Notes: generated by a model from the sequence alone, not told the origin. A stretch of 10,499 bases of DNA from an uncultured Gemmatimonadota bacterium (GCA_903906325.1 CAIVJV010000060.1:1-10499); one strand, 5' to 3'. Positions 1 through 8,688 are shown, counted from the first letter of the stretch. Numbers and translations are program-made.

Positions 1-235
1 GAGTGGGATCGTCTGGGGGTGGGGACTCGCGCAGTTCCCCGCGATGATCCCGGGCGTGCACACCATCGCGAGCGCGGCCGCGCCCACCGCCACGCTGCGT
101 GTCGTCCTCATCGGCGTCGCCGGAGGGATGGTGGTGTTGCTCCCCTCGCTCTGGTATCTCTTCACGATCTTCAAGGCAGAGCCGGCGCGGGCCTTCGAGC
201 GCGTCGATACCGCCGAACACGAACTCCCGCGATGA
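1..235 (+). CDS. cydB: Cytochrome bd ubiquinol oxidase subunit II, C-terminal end (partial)
   Basis: Only the last 77 residues are present; the 5' part lies outside the window and the reading frame begins at base 2. The visible part opens with WGWGLAQFPAMIP, followed by a TIASAAAPTATL segment. This is the typical CydB pattern of a loop rich in Trp, Gly and Pro before the final helix, with a conserved AAAP..TL. One strong transmembrane segment follows (VVLIGVAGGMVVLLPSLWYLF), then a short charged cytoplasmic tail ending ELPR. CydB pairs with CydA in the quinol-oxidising, oxygen-reducing bd oxidase of the cytoplasmic membrane, which serves respiration at low oxygen or under stress; CydB itself has no haem ligands that can be checked here. 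The stop codon overlaps the start of the next small gene (ATGA). The family call is from recognised motifs; cydA would be expected just upstream. Confidence 0.88.
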   Translation, partial: SGIVWGWGLAQFPAMIPGVHTIASAAAPTATLRVVLIGVAGGMVVLLPSLWYLFTIFKAEPARAFERVDTAEHELPR

Positions 236-362
236 CGAACATCCCCGATGGTCCGGCCCAGGGTGAGCCCTGCGACTACTGCGGCTCGACCAACCTCTCC
301 TGGCGGAAGTGCAAGCTGATCTGTGGCGACTGCCAGCAGATCAACAAGAGCTGCGCCGACCT

Positions 363-366
<4 letters not shown>
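232..366 (+). CDS. Small six-cysteine zinc-ribbon-like protein coupled to cydB
   Basis: This gene encodes 44 residues. Its ATG overlaps the cydB stop in an ATGA arrangement, so translation is probably coupled to cydB and no separate ribosome site is needed. The first 12 residues are polar. The rest carries Cys14, Cys17, Cys27, Cys31, Cys34 and Cys41, spaced CxxC-x9-Cxxx-CxxC-x6-C, with a basic RKCKLIC centre and an SCADL end. Two CxxC knuckles suggest a zinc ribbon or another metal-binding mini-domain. There is no membrane segment, so it is not CydX or CydH, the known small bd-oxidase subunits. I recall similar short proteins ending in SCADL in other bacteria, but I know no function. The stop overlaps the end of the opposing gene by 4 nt. 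A longer in-frame reading upstream (from base 19) has the Arg/His-rich composition of an out-of-frame cydB shadow and is not used. Confidence 0.75.
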
Positions 367-2204
<1,838 letters not shown>

Positions 2205-2222
2205 GGGTAGATTGAGGATACC
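2205..2222. promoter_or_regulatory. 18-bp divergent gap with back-to-back -10-like elements
   Basis: This is the whole space between two divergent start codons. On the minus strand TATCCT (2220-2215) lies exactly 17 bp after TTGGGC (2243-2238), the latter inside the glycosyltransferase coding region; this is a sigma70-like arrangement with the ATG 10 nt past the -10. On the plus strand TAGATT (2208-2213) ends 9 nt before the ATG; no -35 was found for it. GAGGA (2214-2218) could serve as a Shine-Dalgarno for the plus gene, with a 4-nt spacing. Transcripts from either -10 would have leaders of about 0 to 5 nt. The sequences are seen; promoter activity is inferred. Confidence 0.45.
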
Positions 2223-3734
2223 ATGGCGCACTCGGCCGCCCAACCGTCGGAGCGCGCGCCCCGTATCTGGGGGGCGCTCCTCGGCATCCTCCTCCTCCGC
2301 CTCGTCTTCGCGGCGAGCGTCCCGCTCGTGCCCGACGAGGCGTACTACTGGACCTGGTCGCGGCAGCTCGCCGGGGGGTACTTCGACCACCCACCGATGA
2401 TCGCCTGGCTGATCGCCGGGGGCACCGCGCTGGTGGGTGACACGCCGCTCGGGGTGCGGCTCCTCCCGAACGTGGCTGGTACGCTGGCGACGGCGGCGAT
2501 CGCGTGGACGGCGGATCGGCTGGCCGGGCCGCGGGCGGCGGTGTACGCGCTCCTCGCCTTCGCCGCGATGCCGATCGTCGCGGTGGGGATGGTCCTGGCG
2601 ACCCCGGACGCCCCGCTGCTCATGGGGATCGCCTGGACCCTCTGCGGCGTGGTGCAGGCCCTCTCCCATCCGAGCGGGAGTGCGATGGCCACGCGCTGGT
2701 GGCTCGGCGCGGGTGTCGCCATCGGGATCGCGATGGCGTCGAAGTTCACGGGGATCCTCATCCCGATGGGACTGACCCTCACGATGCTCGTGGCGCCGAC
2801 GTTGCGGCCGCGGCTGCGCGAGCGGGGGCCCTGGCTCGCGGTGGGGGTCGCCTCCCTCGTGATGGTCCCCGTCCTGCTCTGGAATGCCTCCCACGAGTGG
2901 ATCGCCTTCCGCTTCCAGCTCGGCCATGGGTTCGGGGGAGGCGCCACGGAGTCGCTCCTCGACCGGCAGCTCGGCCTCGTCGTCGGGCAGGCGGCGCTCG
3001 TCTCCCCGATCCTCTTCGGGCTCCTGCTCGCGGCGATCCTCGCGCCGCTTCGTGCGCGCGCCTCCGAGCGCGACCCCCGTCGCCTGGCCCTCGCGGGCGT
3101 CGCGCTCTGCTGTCTCGCCTTCTTCGTCATCAGTGCCACGCGCAAACGCGTCGAGGCCAATTGGCCGGCCATCGCGTGGGTGCCTGGGGTGATCCTGCTC
3201 GCGGCGCGGGTGCCGGGGATGCGGAGCCTCTGGGAGCGGCGGGCGGTGCGGCTCGCCGCGGCGCTGAGTGTGCTCCTCCTCGCGCATGTGGTGCGTCCGC
3301 TGGTCGAGCTCCCTGGGAGCCGCGATCCGGTGAACCAGGCGCATGGATGGGCCGAGCTGGCCACCGCACTCGCCGTCCCCCCGAACACCGCGGTCGCCGC
3401 CAATCGGTATCAGGATGCGGCGATGCTCACCTTCCATCTCCCCGGGCAGCCGTTGGTCTCCGCGCTCAACCTCGGGAGCCGTCCCAACCAGTTCGACCTC
3501 TGGCCGCGCTTCGCCGAGACCGCGCGACCTGGGGACTCGCTCCTCGTCGTGCTCGGGGTACCACGTGACGGGGAGATCCCCGCGCCGATCACCGCGCTCC
3601 TCGATCACTTCGAGTCGGTGCGCGCCGGGGCGGAGCTCCCGCTCCGCCGCGACGGGCGGGAGATCGGCCGCCGCCAAGGGTGGATGCTCACCGGATGGCG
3701 CGGCACCTGGCCCGACACCGCCGCGACGCCCTGA
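2223..3734 (+). CDS. Membrane glycosyltransferase, GT39/PMT_2 (ArnT-like) family
   Basis: This gene encodes 503 residues. After a short cytoplasmic start, about ten or eleven hydrophobic segments run to roughly residue 360, followed by a soluble C-terminal domain of about 140 residues. The first membrane segment leads into VPDEAYYWTWSRQ (Asp38, Glu39) and GYFDHPPMIAWL (52-63), the first-loop signature with the acidic pair expected to act at the active site. Also seen are ATPDAPLLM (126-134), GIAMASKFTGILI (168-180) and KRVEANWPAIAW, all typical of PMT_2 enzymes. Such enzymes move a sugar from a polyprenyl-phosphate carrier to lipid A, glycans or proteins on the outer face of the cytoplasmic membrane. 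Donor and acceptor cannot be read from the sequence. The gene starts 18 bp from the divergent DUF255 gene and is followed after 23 bp by the M20 gene, probably on the same transcript. Confidence 0.9.
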   Translation: MAHSAAQPSERAPRIWGALLGILLLRLVFAASVPLVPDEAYYWTWSRQLAGGYFDHPPMIAWLIAGGTALVGDTPLGVRLLPNVAGTLATAAIAWTADRLAGPRAAVYALLAFAAMPIVAVGMVLATPDAPLLMGIAWTLCGVVQALSHPSGSAMATRWWLGAGVAIGIAMASKFTGILIPMGLTLTMLVAPTLRPRLRERGPWLAVGVASLVMVPVLLWNASHEWIAFRFQLGHGFGGGATESLLDRQLGLVVGQAALVSPILFGLLLAAILAPLRARASERDPRRLALAGVALCCLAFFVISATRKRVEANWPAIAWVPGVILLAARVPGMRSLWERRAVRLAAALSVLLLAHVVRPLVELPGSRDPVNQAHGWAELATALAVPPNTAVAANRYQDAAMLTFHLPGQPLVSALNLGSRPNQFDLWPRFAETARPGDSLLVVLGVPRDGEIPAPITALLDHFESVRAGAELPLRRDGREIGRRQGWMLTGWRGTWPDTAATP

Positions 3735-3757
3735 TCACTCGTTCCCCGGATCCGCTC

Positions 3758-5134
3758 ATGCCGACGCTCGACCCCGCCCTCGACCAGTGGTTCACCGCGA
3801 ACCGGGCGCGCGCCTTCGACGACCTCTTCGCCTTCCTCCGCATCCCGAGCGTGAGTGCGCGCTCCGAGCACACGGGGGATGTCGCGGACGCCGCGGCCTG
3901 GCTGCACGCGCAGTTCGCACGGATCGGCTTCACCGTCCACACACACCCCACCGCGGGACATCCCATCGTCCTCGCCGAGTGGCGGCAGGCGGGCCCCGAC
4001 GCGCCGACCATCCTGATCTACGGCCACTACGACGTGCAGCCCCCCGAGCCGCACGAGCTCTGGACCTCGCCGGCCTTCGAACCGACGATCCGTGACGGCA
4101 AGCTCTTCGCGCGCGGGAGCGTCGACGACAAGGGCCAGGTCTTCATCCATCTGCATGCGCTCGAGGCGCATCTCGCGGTGCGCGGGACGCTCCCCGTGAA
4201 CGTCCTCGTCCTCCTCGAGGGCGAGGAGGAGGTCGGCTCCGAGCATCTCGAGGCCTTCGTGGCGGCGCAGGCCGAGCGCCTCGCCTGTGATGGCGTGATC
4301 ATCTCCGACTCCGCGATGTTCGCGCCGGGGGTCCCGAGCATCCTGAGTTCCCTCCGTGGGCTCGCCTACTTCCAGCTCGATGTGCAGGGGCCCGCGCAGG
4401 ATCTCCATTCGGGGTCGTATGGTGGCGCGGTGGTGAATCCCGCGATGGCGCTCGCCCGGATCCTCGCGACCTTCCACGATGACACGGGGCGTGTCGCGAT
4501 CCCCGGCTTCTATGACGATGTGCGCGCCTGGTCCGCCGATGTGCTCGCGGGGATGCGGCAGCTCCCCTTCGATGAGGCGCATTTCCTCACGGAGGTCGGT
4601 GCCCCCGCACTTGGCGGCGAGGCGGACCATACCGTGCTCGAGCGCCTCTGGACCCGCCCCACCTGTGAGGTGAACGGCCTCCTCTCCGGCTACACCGGCG
4701 AGGGGGCGAAGACGGTGCTCCCGGCCAAGGCGATGGCGAAGGTGAGCTGCCGTCTGGTCCCCGATCAGGACCCCGAGCGCATCCGCTCACTGATGCAGGC
4801 GCATGTCGATGCGGTCGCACCGGCGGGGGTGCGCGTCGCCGTGCGACTCCTGCACGGCGGCCGTCCCTGGCGCGCCACCCTCGGCGGACCGCTCGTCGAT
4901 GCGGCGCGCGAGGCGCTGGGTGCCGCCTTCGGCCGCGAGCCCGTGATCACCGGTGAGGGGGGCTCGATCCCCGTCGTCGGGGATTTCGCGCGCATCCTCG
5001 GCGCGCCGGTGCTCCTCATGGGCTTCGGCCTCCCCGGGGAGAACGCCCACGCCCCGGACGAGTGGATCTCCGTGGAGAATCTCGACCGGGGCGTCAGGGC
5101 CACCGCGTTGTTGTACGATCGCGTGCGGCGCTAG
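3758..5134 (+). CDS. M20 family metallodipeptidase
   Basis: This gene encodes 458 residues, the usual length for dinuclear zinc dipeptidases of the CNDP/carboxypeptidase G2-like M20 group. The full metal site is visible by motif: His90 and Asp92 in YGHYDVQP, bridging Asp123 in GSVDDKGQ, catalytic Glu157 and ligand Glu158 in EGEEEVGSE, Asp184 in IISDSAM, and His431 in ENAHAPDEW. His217 in DLHSGSYGG lies in the lid/dimerisation domain, which occupies roughly residues 205-370. The spacing from His90 to Asp123 to Glu157 matches human CNDP2 as I remember it. No signal peptide is present, so it probably cleaves dipeptides in the cytosol. The ATG at 3758 is chosen because the family N-terminus precedes FLRIPSVSA by about 25-30 residues; an in-frame ATG at 3680 would overlap the upstream gene by 55 nt. 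There is no clear Shine-Dalgarno. It ends convergently with rho inside a shared CTAG. Confidence 0.93.
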   Translation: MPTLDPALDQWFTANRARAFDDLFAFLRIPSVSARSEHTGDVADAAAWLHAQFARIGFTVHTHPTAGHPIVLAEWRQAGPDAPTILIYGHYDVQPPEPHELWTSPAFEPTIRDGKLFARGSVDDKGQVFIHLHALEAHLAVRGTLPVNVLVLLEGEEEVGSEHLEAFVAAQAERLACDGVIISDSAMFAPGVPSILSSLRGLAYFQLDVQGPAQDLHSGSYGGAVVNPAMALARILATFHDDTGRVAIPGFYDDVRAWSADVLAGMRQLPFDEAHFLTEVGAPALGGEADHTVLERLWTRPTCEVNGLLSGYTGEGAKTVLPAKAMAKVSCRLVPDQDPERIRSLMQAHVDAVAPAGVRVAVRLLHGGRPWRATLGGPLVDAAREALGAAFGREPVITGEGGSIPVVGDFARILGAPVLLMGFGLPGENAHAPDEWISVENLDRGVRATALLYDRVRR

Positions 5135-6843
5135 AGCCCCGCGAGCAGGGCGTCGTTGCTCACCGTGCCGGCGATCCGCTTGACGAGCCACTCCATCGCC
5201 GCCTGCGGCGGCATCTGCTGCAGCCCGCGGCGGAGCGTGTAGATCTTGTCGATCTGTTCCGCCTTGTAGAGCTTCTCCTCGCGACGCGTCCCGGAGGTCG
5301 CGATGTCGAAGGCGGGGAAGATCCGCTTCTCGGCGAGTGACCGGTCGAGCTTGATCTCGCAGTTCCCGGTCCCCTTGAACTCCTCGAAGATCACATCGTC
5401 CATGCGCGAGCCGGTCTCGACGAGCGCGGTGGCGATGATCGTGAGGGAGCCGCCCCCGTGCGCCGGCGCGATGTTGCGCGCCGAGCCGAAGAAGGCCTTC
5501 GGGCGCGCCATCGCCGAGGTGTCGAGCCCACCCGAGAGGGTGCGCCCGGTGCCGCGCTCCGCGGTGTTGAAGGCGCGCGCCATGCGGGTGAGCGAGTCGA
5601 GGACGATCACGACGTCCTGTCCCATCTCGACCAGGCGGCGTGCGCGTTCGATCACCATCTCCACCACCTCGACGTGCCGCTTGGCCGGCTGGTCGAAGCT
5701 CGACGCCACGACCTCCCCGACGCCCCACGAGATCGCCTCACTCACCTCCTCGGGACGCTCGTCCACGAGGAGGATGAGGAGCGTCGCGGTCGGGTGGTTC
5801 TGCGCGATCCCCTCGGTGATCGCCTGCATGAGCATCGTCTTGCCGGCGCGAGCCGGCGCGACGATCAGGGCGCGCTGGCCGAAGCCGATCGGCGCGATGA
5901 GATCTATCGCGCGGCGCGTGAGCTCGGGCCCGCCCTTCGCCGGGCTCCCGGTCTCGAGCCGGAGGTGCCGCTCGGGGTACGAGGCGATCAGCGCCTGGAA
6001 GTCGGTGCGGCGCACCCCCTCCTGCGGCGCGCTCCCGTTGACCGAGACGATCTCCGCGACGACGATGCGTCCGCGGTGGTCGTGTCCGGTGCGCGCGATG
6101 ATCGCATCACCGCGACGAAGCCCGAACTGCCGGACGAAGTAGGCCGGGACATAGGCGTCGCCGGGCTCGTTCAGGTAGCTGAACTCCGGGCGGCGGACGA
6201 AGCCCGCGTCGCGCGCGGGGTCGAACCATCCCGTCGTCTCGCCATCCACGACGAGGGGCTGCGGCGGGGCATGCGGCGCCGCGTCGCGGAACTCGCCCCC
6301 CTCCTGCCCCTGACCATTCTGCTGCCGCTCGAAGCGCTCGAACCCACCGCTGTTCCGCCCGCCACGGCCGCGCCCGCGCTGCCGCCGGCCGCGCCGCCCA
6401 TTGCGGTCGTTCCGATCGTTCCGGTCGTTCCGGTCGTTCCGGTCGAAGCGATGACCGCGGTCCCCGCGCTCCCCGCGTTCCTGCCACGGACGGAAGGGGC
6501 GTCCCTCGGTCGGGGCGCCCTCGCCCCCGTTCGCGCGCGGGGCGTGCTCCTCGCGCACCGCCTCACGCTCGCCGGAGGGCCGGTCGGACGGCTCGGCGGG
6601 GATCGGGCGGGCCGGCGTCTCAGCGGCCGGCGCCGCGGGCGCCGCACCCTCCTCAGCGGGCTTCACCTTCCGCGGACGTCCGCGGGGCCGCTTCACGGGG
6701 GCCTCCGCCGAAGGGGCGGGGGGCTCCGCGGGGGCCGCGGCGTCGCGGTAGGGATCGATGTCTTGCGGCGGAGCGTCCGAGGTGGCCCCGGCTTTCGGGC
6801 GCGCACCACGCCCACGGCTGGGCGGACGACGACGTTCGGTCAT
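5131..6843 (-). CDS. rho: Transcription termination factor Rho with extended disordered N-terminus
   Basis: This gene encodes 570 residues against about 420 in E. coli. The cold-shock-like RNA-binding domain spans about 200-272 (GWFDPARDAGFV, YVPAYFVRQFGLRRGD). The RecA-like ATPase follows: Walker A APARAGKT (329-336), DERPEEV (361-367), Walker B VVIVLDSLTR (411-420), R-loop region with RPKAFFGSARN (447-457), and Q-loop ETGSRMDDVIFEEFKGTGN (476-494). These are all the parts of the hexameric RNA-translocating helicase that ends transcription. Residues 1-195 are different: Pro/Ala-rich, then an AT-hook-like RPRGRPRK (52-59), a run of Asp-Arg-Asn triplets (134-148) and Arg/Gly-rich RGRRQRGRGRGGR. 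I see no Rho_N helical bundle. The ATG at 6843 follows a -10-like hexamer; the frame is open up to 7110, but that part does not look coded. Gene order places rho divergent from the TPR gene. Confidence 0.95.
   Translation of the reverse strand: MTERRRPPSRGRGARPKAGATSDAPPQDIDPYRDAAAPAEPPAPSAEAPVKRPRGRPRKVKPAEEGAAPAAPAAETPARPIPAEPSDRPSGEREAVREEHAPRANGGEGAPTEGRPFRPWQERGERGDRGHRFDRNDRNDRNDRNDRNGRRGRRQRGRGRGGRNSGGFERFERQQNGQGQEGGEFRDAAPHAPPQPLVVDGETTGWFDPARDAGFVRRPEFSYLNEPGDAYVPAYFVRQFGLRRGDAIIARTGHDHRGRIVVAEIVSVNGSAPQEGVRRTDFQALIASYPERHLRLETGSPAKGGPELTRRAIDLIAPIGFGQRALIVAPARAGKTMLMQAITEGIAQNHPTATLLILLVDERPEEVSEAISWGVGEVVASSFDQPAKRHVEVVEMVIERARRLVEMGQDVVIVLDSLTRMARAFNTAERGTGRTLSGGLDTSAMARPKAFFGSARNIAPAHGGGSLTIIATALVETGSRMDDVIFEEFKGTGNCEIKLDRSLAEKRIFPAFDIATSGTRREEKLYKAEQIDKIYTLRRGLQQMPPQAAMEWLVKRIAGTVSNDALLAGL
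6401..6445 (-). repeat. Five 9-bp tandem units in rho coding the Asp-Arg-Asn repeats
   Basis: Read on the plus strand the unit is TTCCGGTCG. Units lie at 6401-6409 (TTGCGGTCG), 6410-6418 (TTCCGATCG), and three identical copies from 6419 to 6445. On the coding strand they give successive Asp-Arg-Asn triplets in the disordered Rho N-terminus. The unit length is a multiple of three, so gain or loss of copies would keep the frame. Confidence 0.9.
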
Positions 6844-7132
6844 GCAGAGTGGATAGGGACCCGGGAGGGTCGTTGCGGTACGGCGGCCGCGATCCAACGA
6901 GAAAGAATGTGGAGCGAGCGTCCTGACCGATCCGGCCGGAACCCGGCACGATCGCCGGGGGTCGCCGCGCGAACTGCGCGGGCGGGGGATATGTCTGGGA
7001 GCGCAACCGATAGGGTGGGCAACGGCCTCATCGCATCGGGCGGTCACTGGAAACTGGGGCGCCCCCGGGCGGAGCGCAACCCTCGCCAACGCCGAGAGGG
7101 TCCGGATCACGCCTCGCCGCTAGCTTCCTCGC
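6844..7132. promoter_or_regulatory. Divergent control region between rho and the TPR gene
   Basis: This 289-bp gap is the longest non-coding stretch in the window. Next to the rho start a minus-strand TATCCA (6855-6850) ends 6 nt before the ATG. Next to the TPR start a plus-strand TAGCTT (7121-7126) ends 6 nt before the ATG. Neither has a recognisable -35 at 16-18 bp, and neither gene has a Shine-Dalgarno directly upstream. I see no riboswitch, tRNA or long hairpin in the remainder. Both hexamers would give leaderless messages if they are true -10 elements. A longer rho leader starting deeper in the region cannot be excluded. Confidence 0.4.
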
Positions 7133-7723
7133 ATGTCCGCGAGCACCCCACAGTCCGCCGTCGCCGCCATCGTCCGCGACTATCACGCCGACGCCGACAT
7201 CCCCAGACTCCTCGCCCGCCTCGACGCCGTCTGCGCCGAGACCCGGGATACCGCCGCGCTGATCGCCGCCGTGGAACCCTATCGGGAGATGCACGAGGTC
7301 GCGGGCCCGGTGTACGAGCGCGTCGTGGAGCGCGAGCCGGAGAACGCCGCGGCGCTCGTCGCCCTCGCGAACGCCTACTGGCTCACCGGACGTGGGCCCG
7401 ATGTCGTGGGGGAGATCGCCGCCCGAGCGATGGCGGCGGATCCCGCGAACCGTGGCGCCTGGCACCTCTGGGCCCTCACCGAGCCCGCCCCGCGTGGCCG
7501 CATGCAGCGCTGGCATCAGGTCACCACCCGCTTCCCGGACGACAAGCTCGCCCACGCCGCCCTCGCCGACAACGCGGCGAGCGTCGCGAGCGCGGAGAAC
7601 GACCCGGTGGCGATGAAGCTCGCGATCGGGACGTACGAGATGCTGCTCGCGACGGCGACCTCCGAGCAGGAGCGGAGCGCGCTGAGCAGCGCGCTCGGGA
7701 CCCTCAAGCAGTGGAAGCTCTAG
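7133..7723 (+). CDS. TPR-like repeat protein of unknown function
   Basis: This gene encodes 196 residues, soluble, with no signal peptide or membrane segment. It is almost entirely helical by composition, with repeat pairs that look like degenerate tetratricopeptide units. The best lies at about 56-103 (GPVYERVVEREPENAAALVALANAYWLTGR, written here only as its span, followed by AARAMAADP); others are at about 108-150 and 158-190. The ends of units show the typical Pro after an acidic or small residue (EREPEN, AADPAN, TRFPDD). Such repeats usually bind other proteins; no partner or pathway can be named. The gene is divergent from rho and its TAG stop shares a CTAG with the opposing deacetylase gene. 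The start ATG at 7133 is the first in frame and lies 6 nt after a -10-like TAGCTT. It is confidently a gene because of length, codon pattern and fit between neighbours. Confidence 0.8.
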   Translation: MSASTPQSAVAAIVRDYHADADIPRLLARLDAVCAETRDTAALIAAVEPYREMHEVAGPVYERVVEREPENAAALVALANAYWLTGRGPDVVGEIAARAMAADPANRGAWHLWALTEPAPRGRMQRWHQVTTRFPDDKLAHAALADNAASVASAENDPVAMKLAIGTYEMLLATATSEQERSALSSALGTLKQWKL

Positions 7724-8688
7724 CGCCCCGCCACATAGCGCGTCCCGGTCGCCTCCAGTCGGTCCAAGAGCTGCTCCAGCGCGTTCCCGACGACCTGCAC
7801 CCGCGGGATCGCCATCGGGTCGAACCGGGGGTCGAAGGGACTCGGTGACGGGCCCCCCGCCACCATGAGGATCGCATCGAGGGTGTAGCGCGTCGTGCGC
7901 GTCGAGCGCGGGTCGGTCCAACTCCCCGAGCGCAGCAGCGCCCGATTCTTCGGCCAGATCCCGAGGGGGAGGGCGAGGGTGCGCATCTGCACCCCGGTCC
8001 CGGCGGAGTCCACCGCGAGCTGCGCGCGCGCGATCTGCTCCTGCACGCCGGTGTCACTCATCGTGCCGAGATTCGCATGCCAGAGGGTGTGGCTGCAGAG
8101 CTCGTGCCCCTGTTCGGCGAGATACCGGACCTTCGGCAGACGCCACGCCGTCGCCTGACCCTGGATCCCCTTGTCGCCGAAGAAGGCATGCCCCTCGGTC
8201 GCGGAGGGGAGCATGCAGAAGACGGCGCGCCCCTTCCACTCGGGGTGCTTGGCCGCGAAGGCCTCCCAGATCCCGAGCGCCGAGGTGGGATCGACCACCA
8301 GGGTCTCCCCGCGTCGCACATAGCGGAACTGTCCGGGGGAGGCATCGTCGAAGGTGATCACCACGGGCGAGAGGCCGGGCCCGACGTCGATCCGCTTCTC
8401 GACCAGCTGCCGCACCGTGATGGGGCGGTATCCGCGCGCATGCAGGAGGGCGAGGTCCTGGGCGAAACGGTCGCGGTGTCGCGACCACCGGGACTCACGA
8501 TCGCCGACGAGATGGTACTCGAGGACGGGGATCACCCCCATCGGGTTCGGCTGGCGCGTCGGGGTGGTCGCCGGGGTGGTCGTGCGGGTCGTCACCCGAG
8601 TCGGCGACTGTGCGGGGAGCCCCGCTGGGATCCCCAGGGTGAGGCTGACGACGAGGAGGGTGAGCGCGGAGGCGGATCGTGACGGCAT
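7720..8688 (-). CDS. Secreted polysaccharide deacetylase (NodB/CE4-like)
   Basis: This gene encodes 322 residues. Residues 1-26 form a signal peptide: basic PSRS start, hydrophobic core TLLVVSLTLGIPAGL and likely cleavage at LPA-Q; there is no lipobox Cys. A Thr/Arg/Pro linker (about 30-47) follows. The catalytic domain begins at VIPVLEYHLVGD. It contains motif 1 ITFDDASPGQF (Asp114 as likely base, Asp115 as metal ligand) and motif 2 CSHTLWHANL with His200 and His204 as the other ligands. ALPLGIWPKN corresponds to motif 3. The family removes N- or O-acetyl groups from peptidoglycan, chitin-like or exopolysaccharides, outside the cytoplasmic membrane; the substrate here is unknown. The start at 8688 is selected because the signal peptide begins there; the 41 in-frame upstream residues are Arg/Pro-rich and lack that pattern. 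The stop is shared in CTAG with the TPR gene. Confidence 0.9.
   Translation of the reverse strand: MPSRSASALTLLVVSLTLGIPAGLPAQSPTRVTTRTTTPATTPTRQPNPMGVIPVLEYHLVGDRESRWSRHRDRFAQDLALLHARGYRPITVRQLVEKRIDVGPGLSPVVITFDDASPGQFRYVRRGETLVVDPTSALGIWEAFAAKHPEWKGRAVFCMLPSATEGHAFFGDKGIQGQATAWRLPKVRYLAEQGHELCSHTLWHANLGTMSDTGVQEQIARAQLAVDSAGTGVQMRTLALPLGIWPKNRALLRSGSWTDPRSTRTTRYTLDAILMVAGGPSPSPFDPRFDPMAIPRVQVVGNALEQLLDRLEATGTRYVAGR
8560..8595 (-). repeat. 12-bp imperfect tandem repeat coding the Thr-rich linker
   Basis: Read on the plus strand, CGGGGTGGTCGC (8560-8571) is followed by CGGGGTGGTCGT (8572-8583) and a weaker third copy GCGGGTCGTCAC (8584-8595). They code the Thr/Arg/Pro linker between the signal peptide and catalytic domain of the deacetylase. 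The short unit and divergent third copy suggest slippage in a flexible linker. Confidence 0.6.

Noticed and set aside
2205..3677. Upstream in-frame extension of the DUF255 gene by 491 codons (one 1104-codon open frame)
   Set aside because: It is antisense to the clearly recognised glycosyltransferase and has Arg/Glu/His-rich low-complexity composition. The conserved family N-terminus starts at 2204.
3680..3757. Earlier start for the M20 peptidase
   Set aside because: It would overlap the glycosyltransferase by 55 nt and add a His/Arg-rich stretch not seen in the family; the ATG at 3758 gives a normal N-terminus.
3605..4630. 341-codon minus-strand open frame opposite the M20 gene
   Set aside because: Low-complexity Arg/Glu composition without motifs; the plus strand codes the complete M20 active site.
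5839..5857. GCCGGCGCGAGCCGGC inverted repeat as a terminator
   Set aside because: It lies inside the Rho ATPase core coding for the Walker A region and has no T-run; it reflects codon choice.
6844..7110. N-terminal extension of Rho by 89 codons
   Set aside because: The added residues look like translated non-coding DNA, and the ATG at 6843 sits next to a -10-like element with a clean polar start.
5458..7848. 796-codon plus-strand open frame opposite rho
   Set aside because: It mirrors the rho coding frame and runs on through the rho/TPR gap and the TPR gene. The Asp-Arg-Asn repeats of Rho reappear as a Val-Pro-Val run, which shows it is a shadow of GC-rich codon use.
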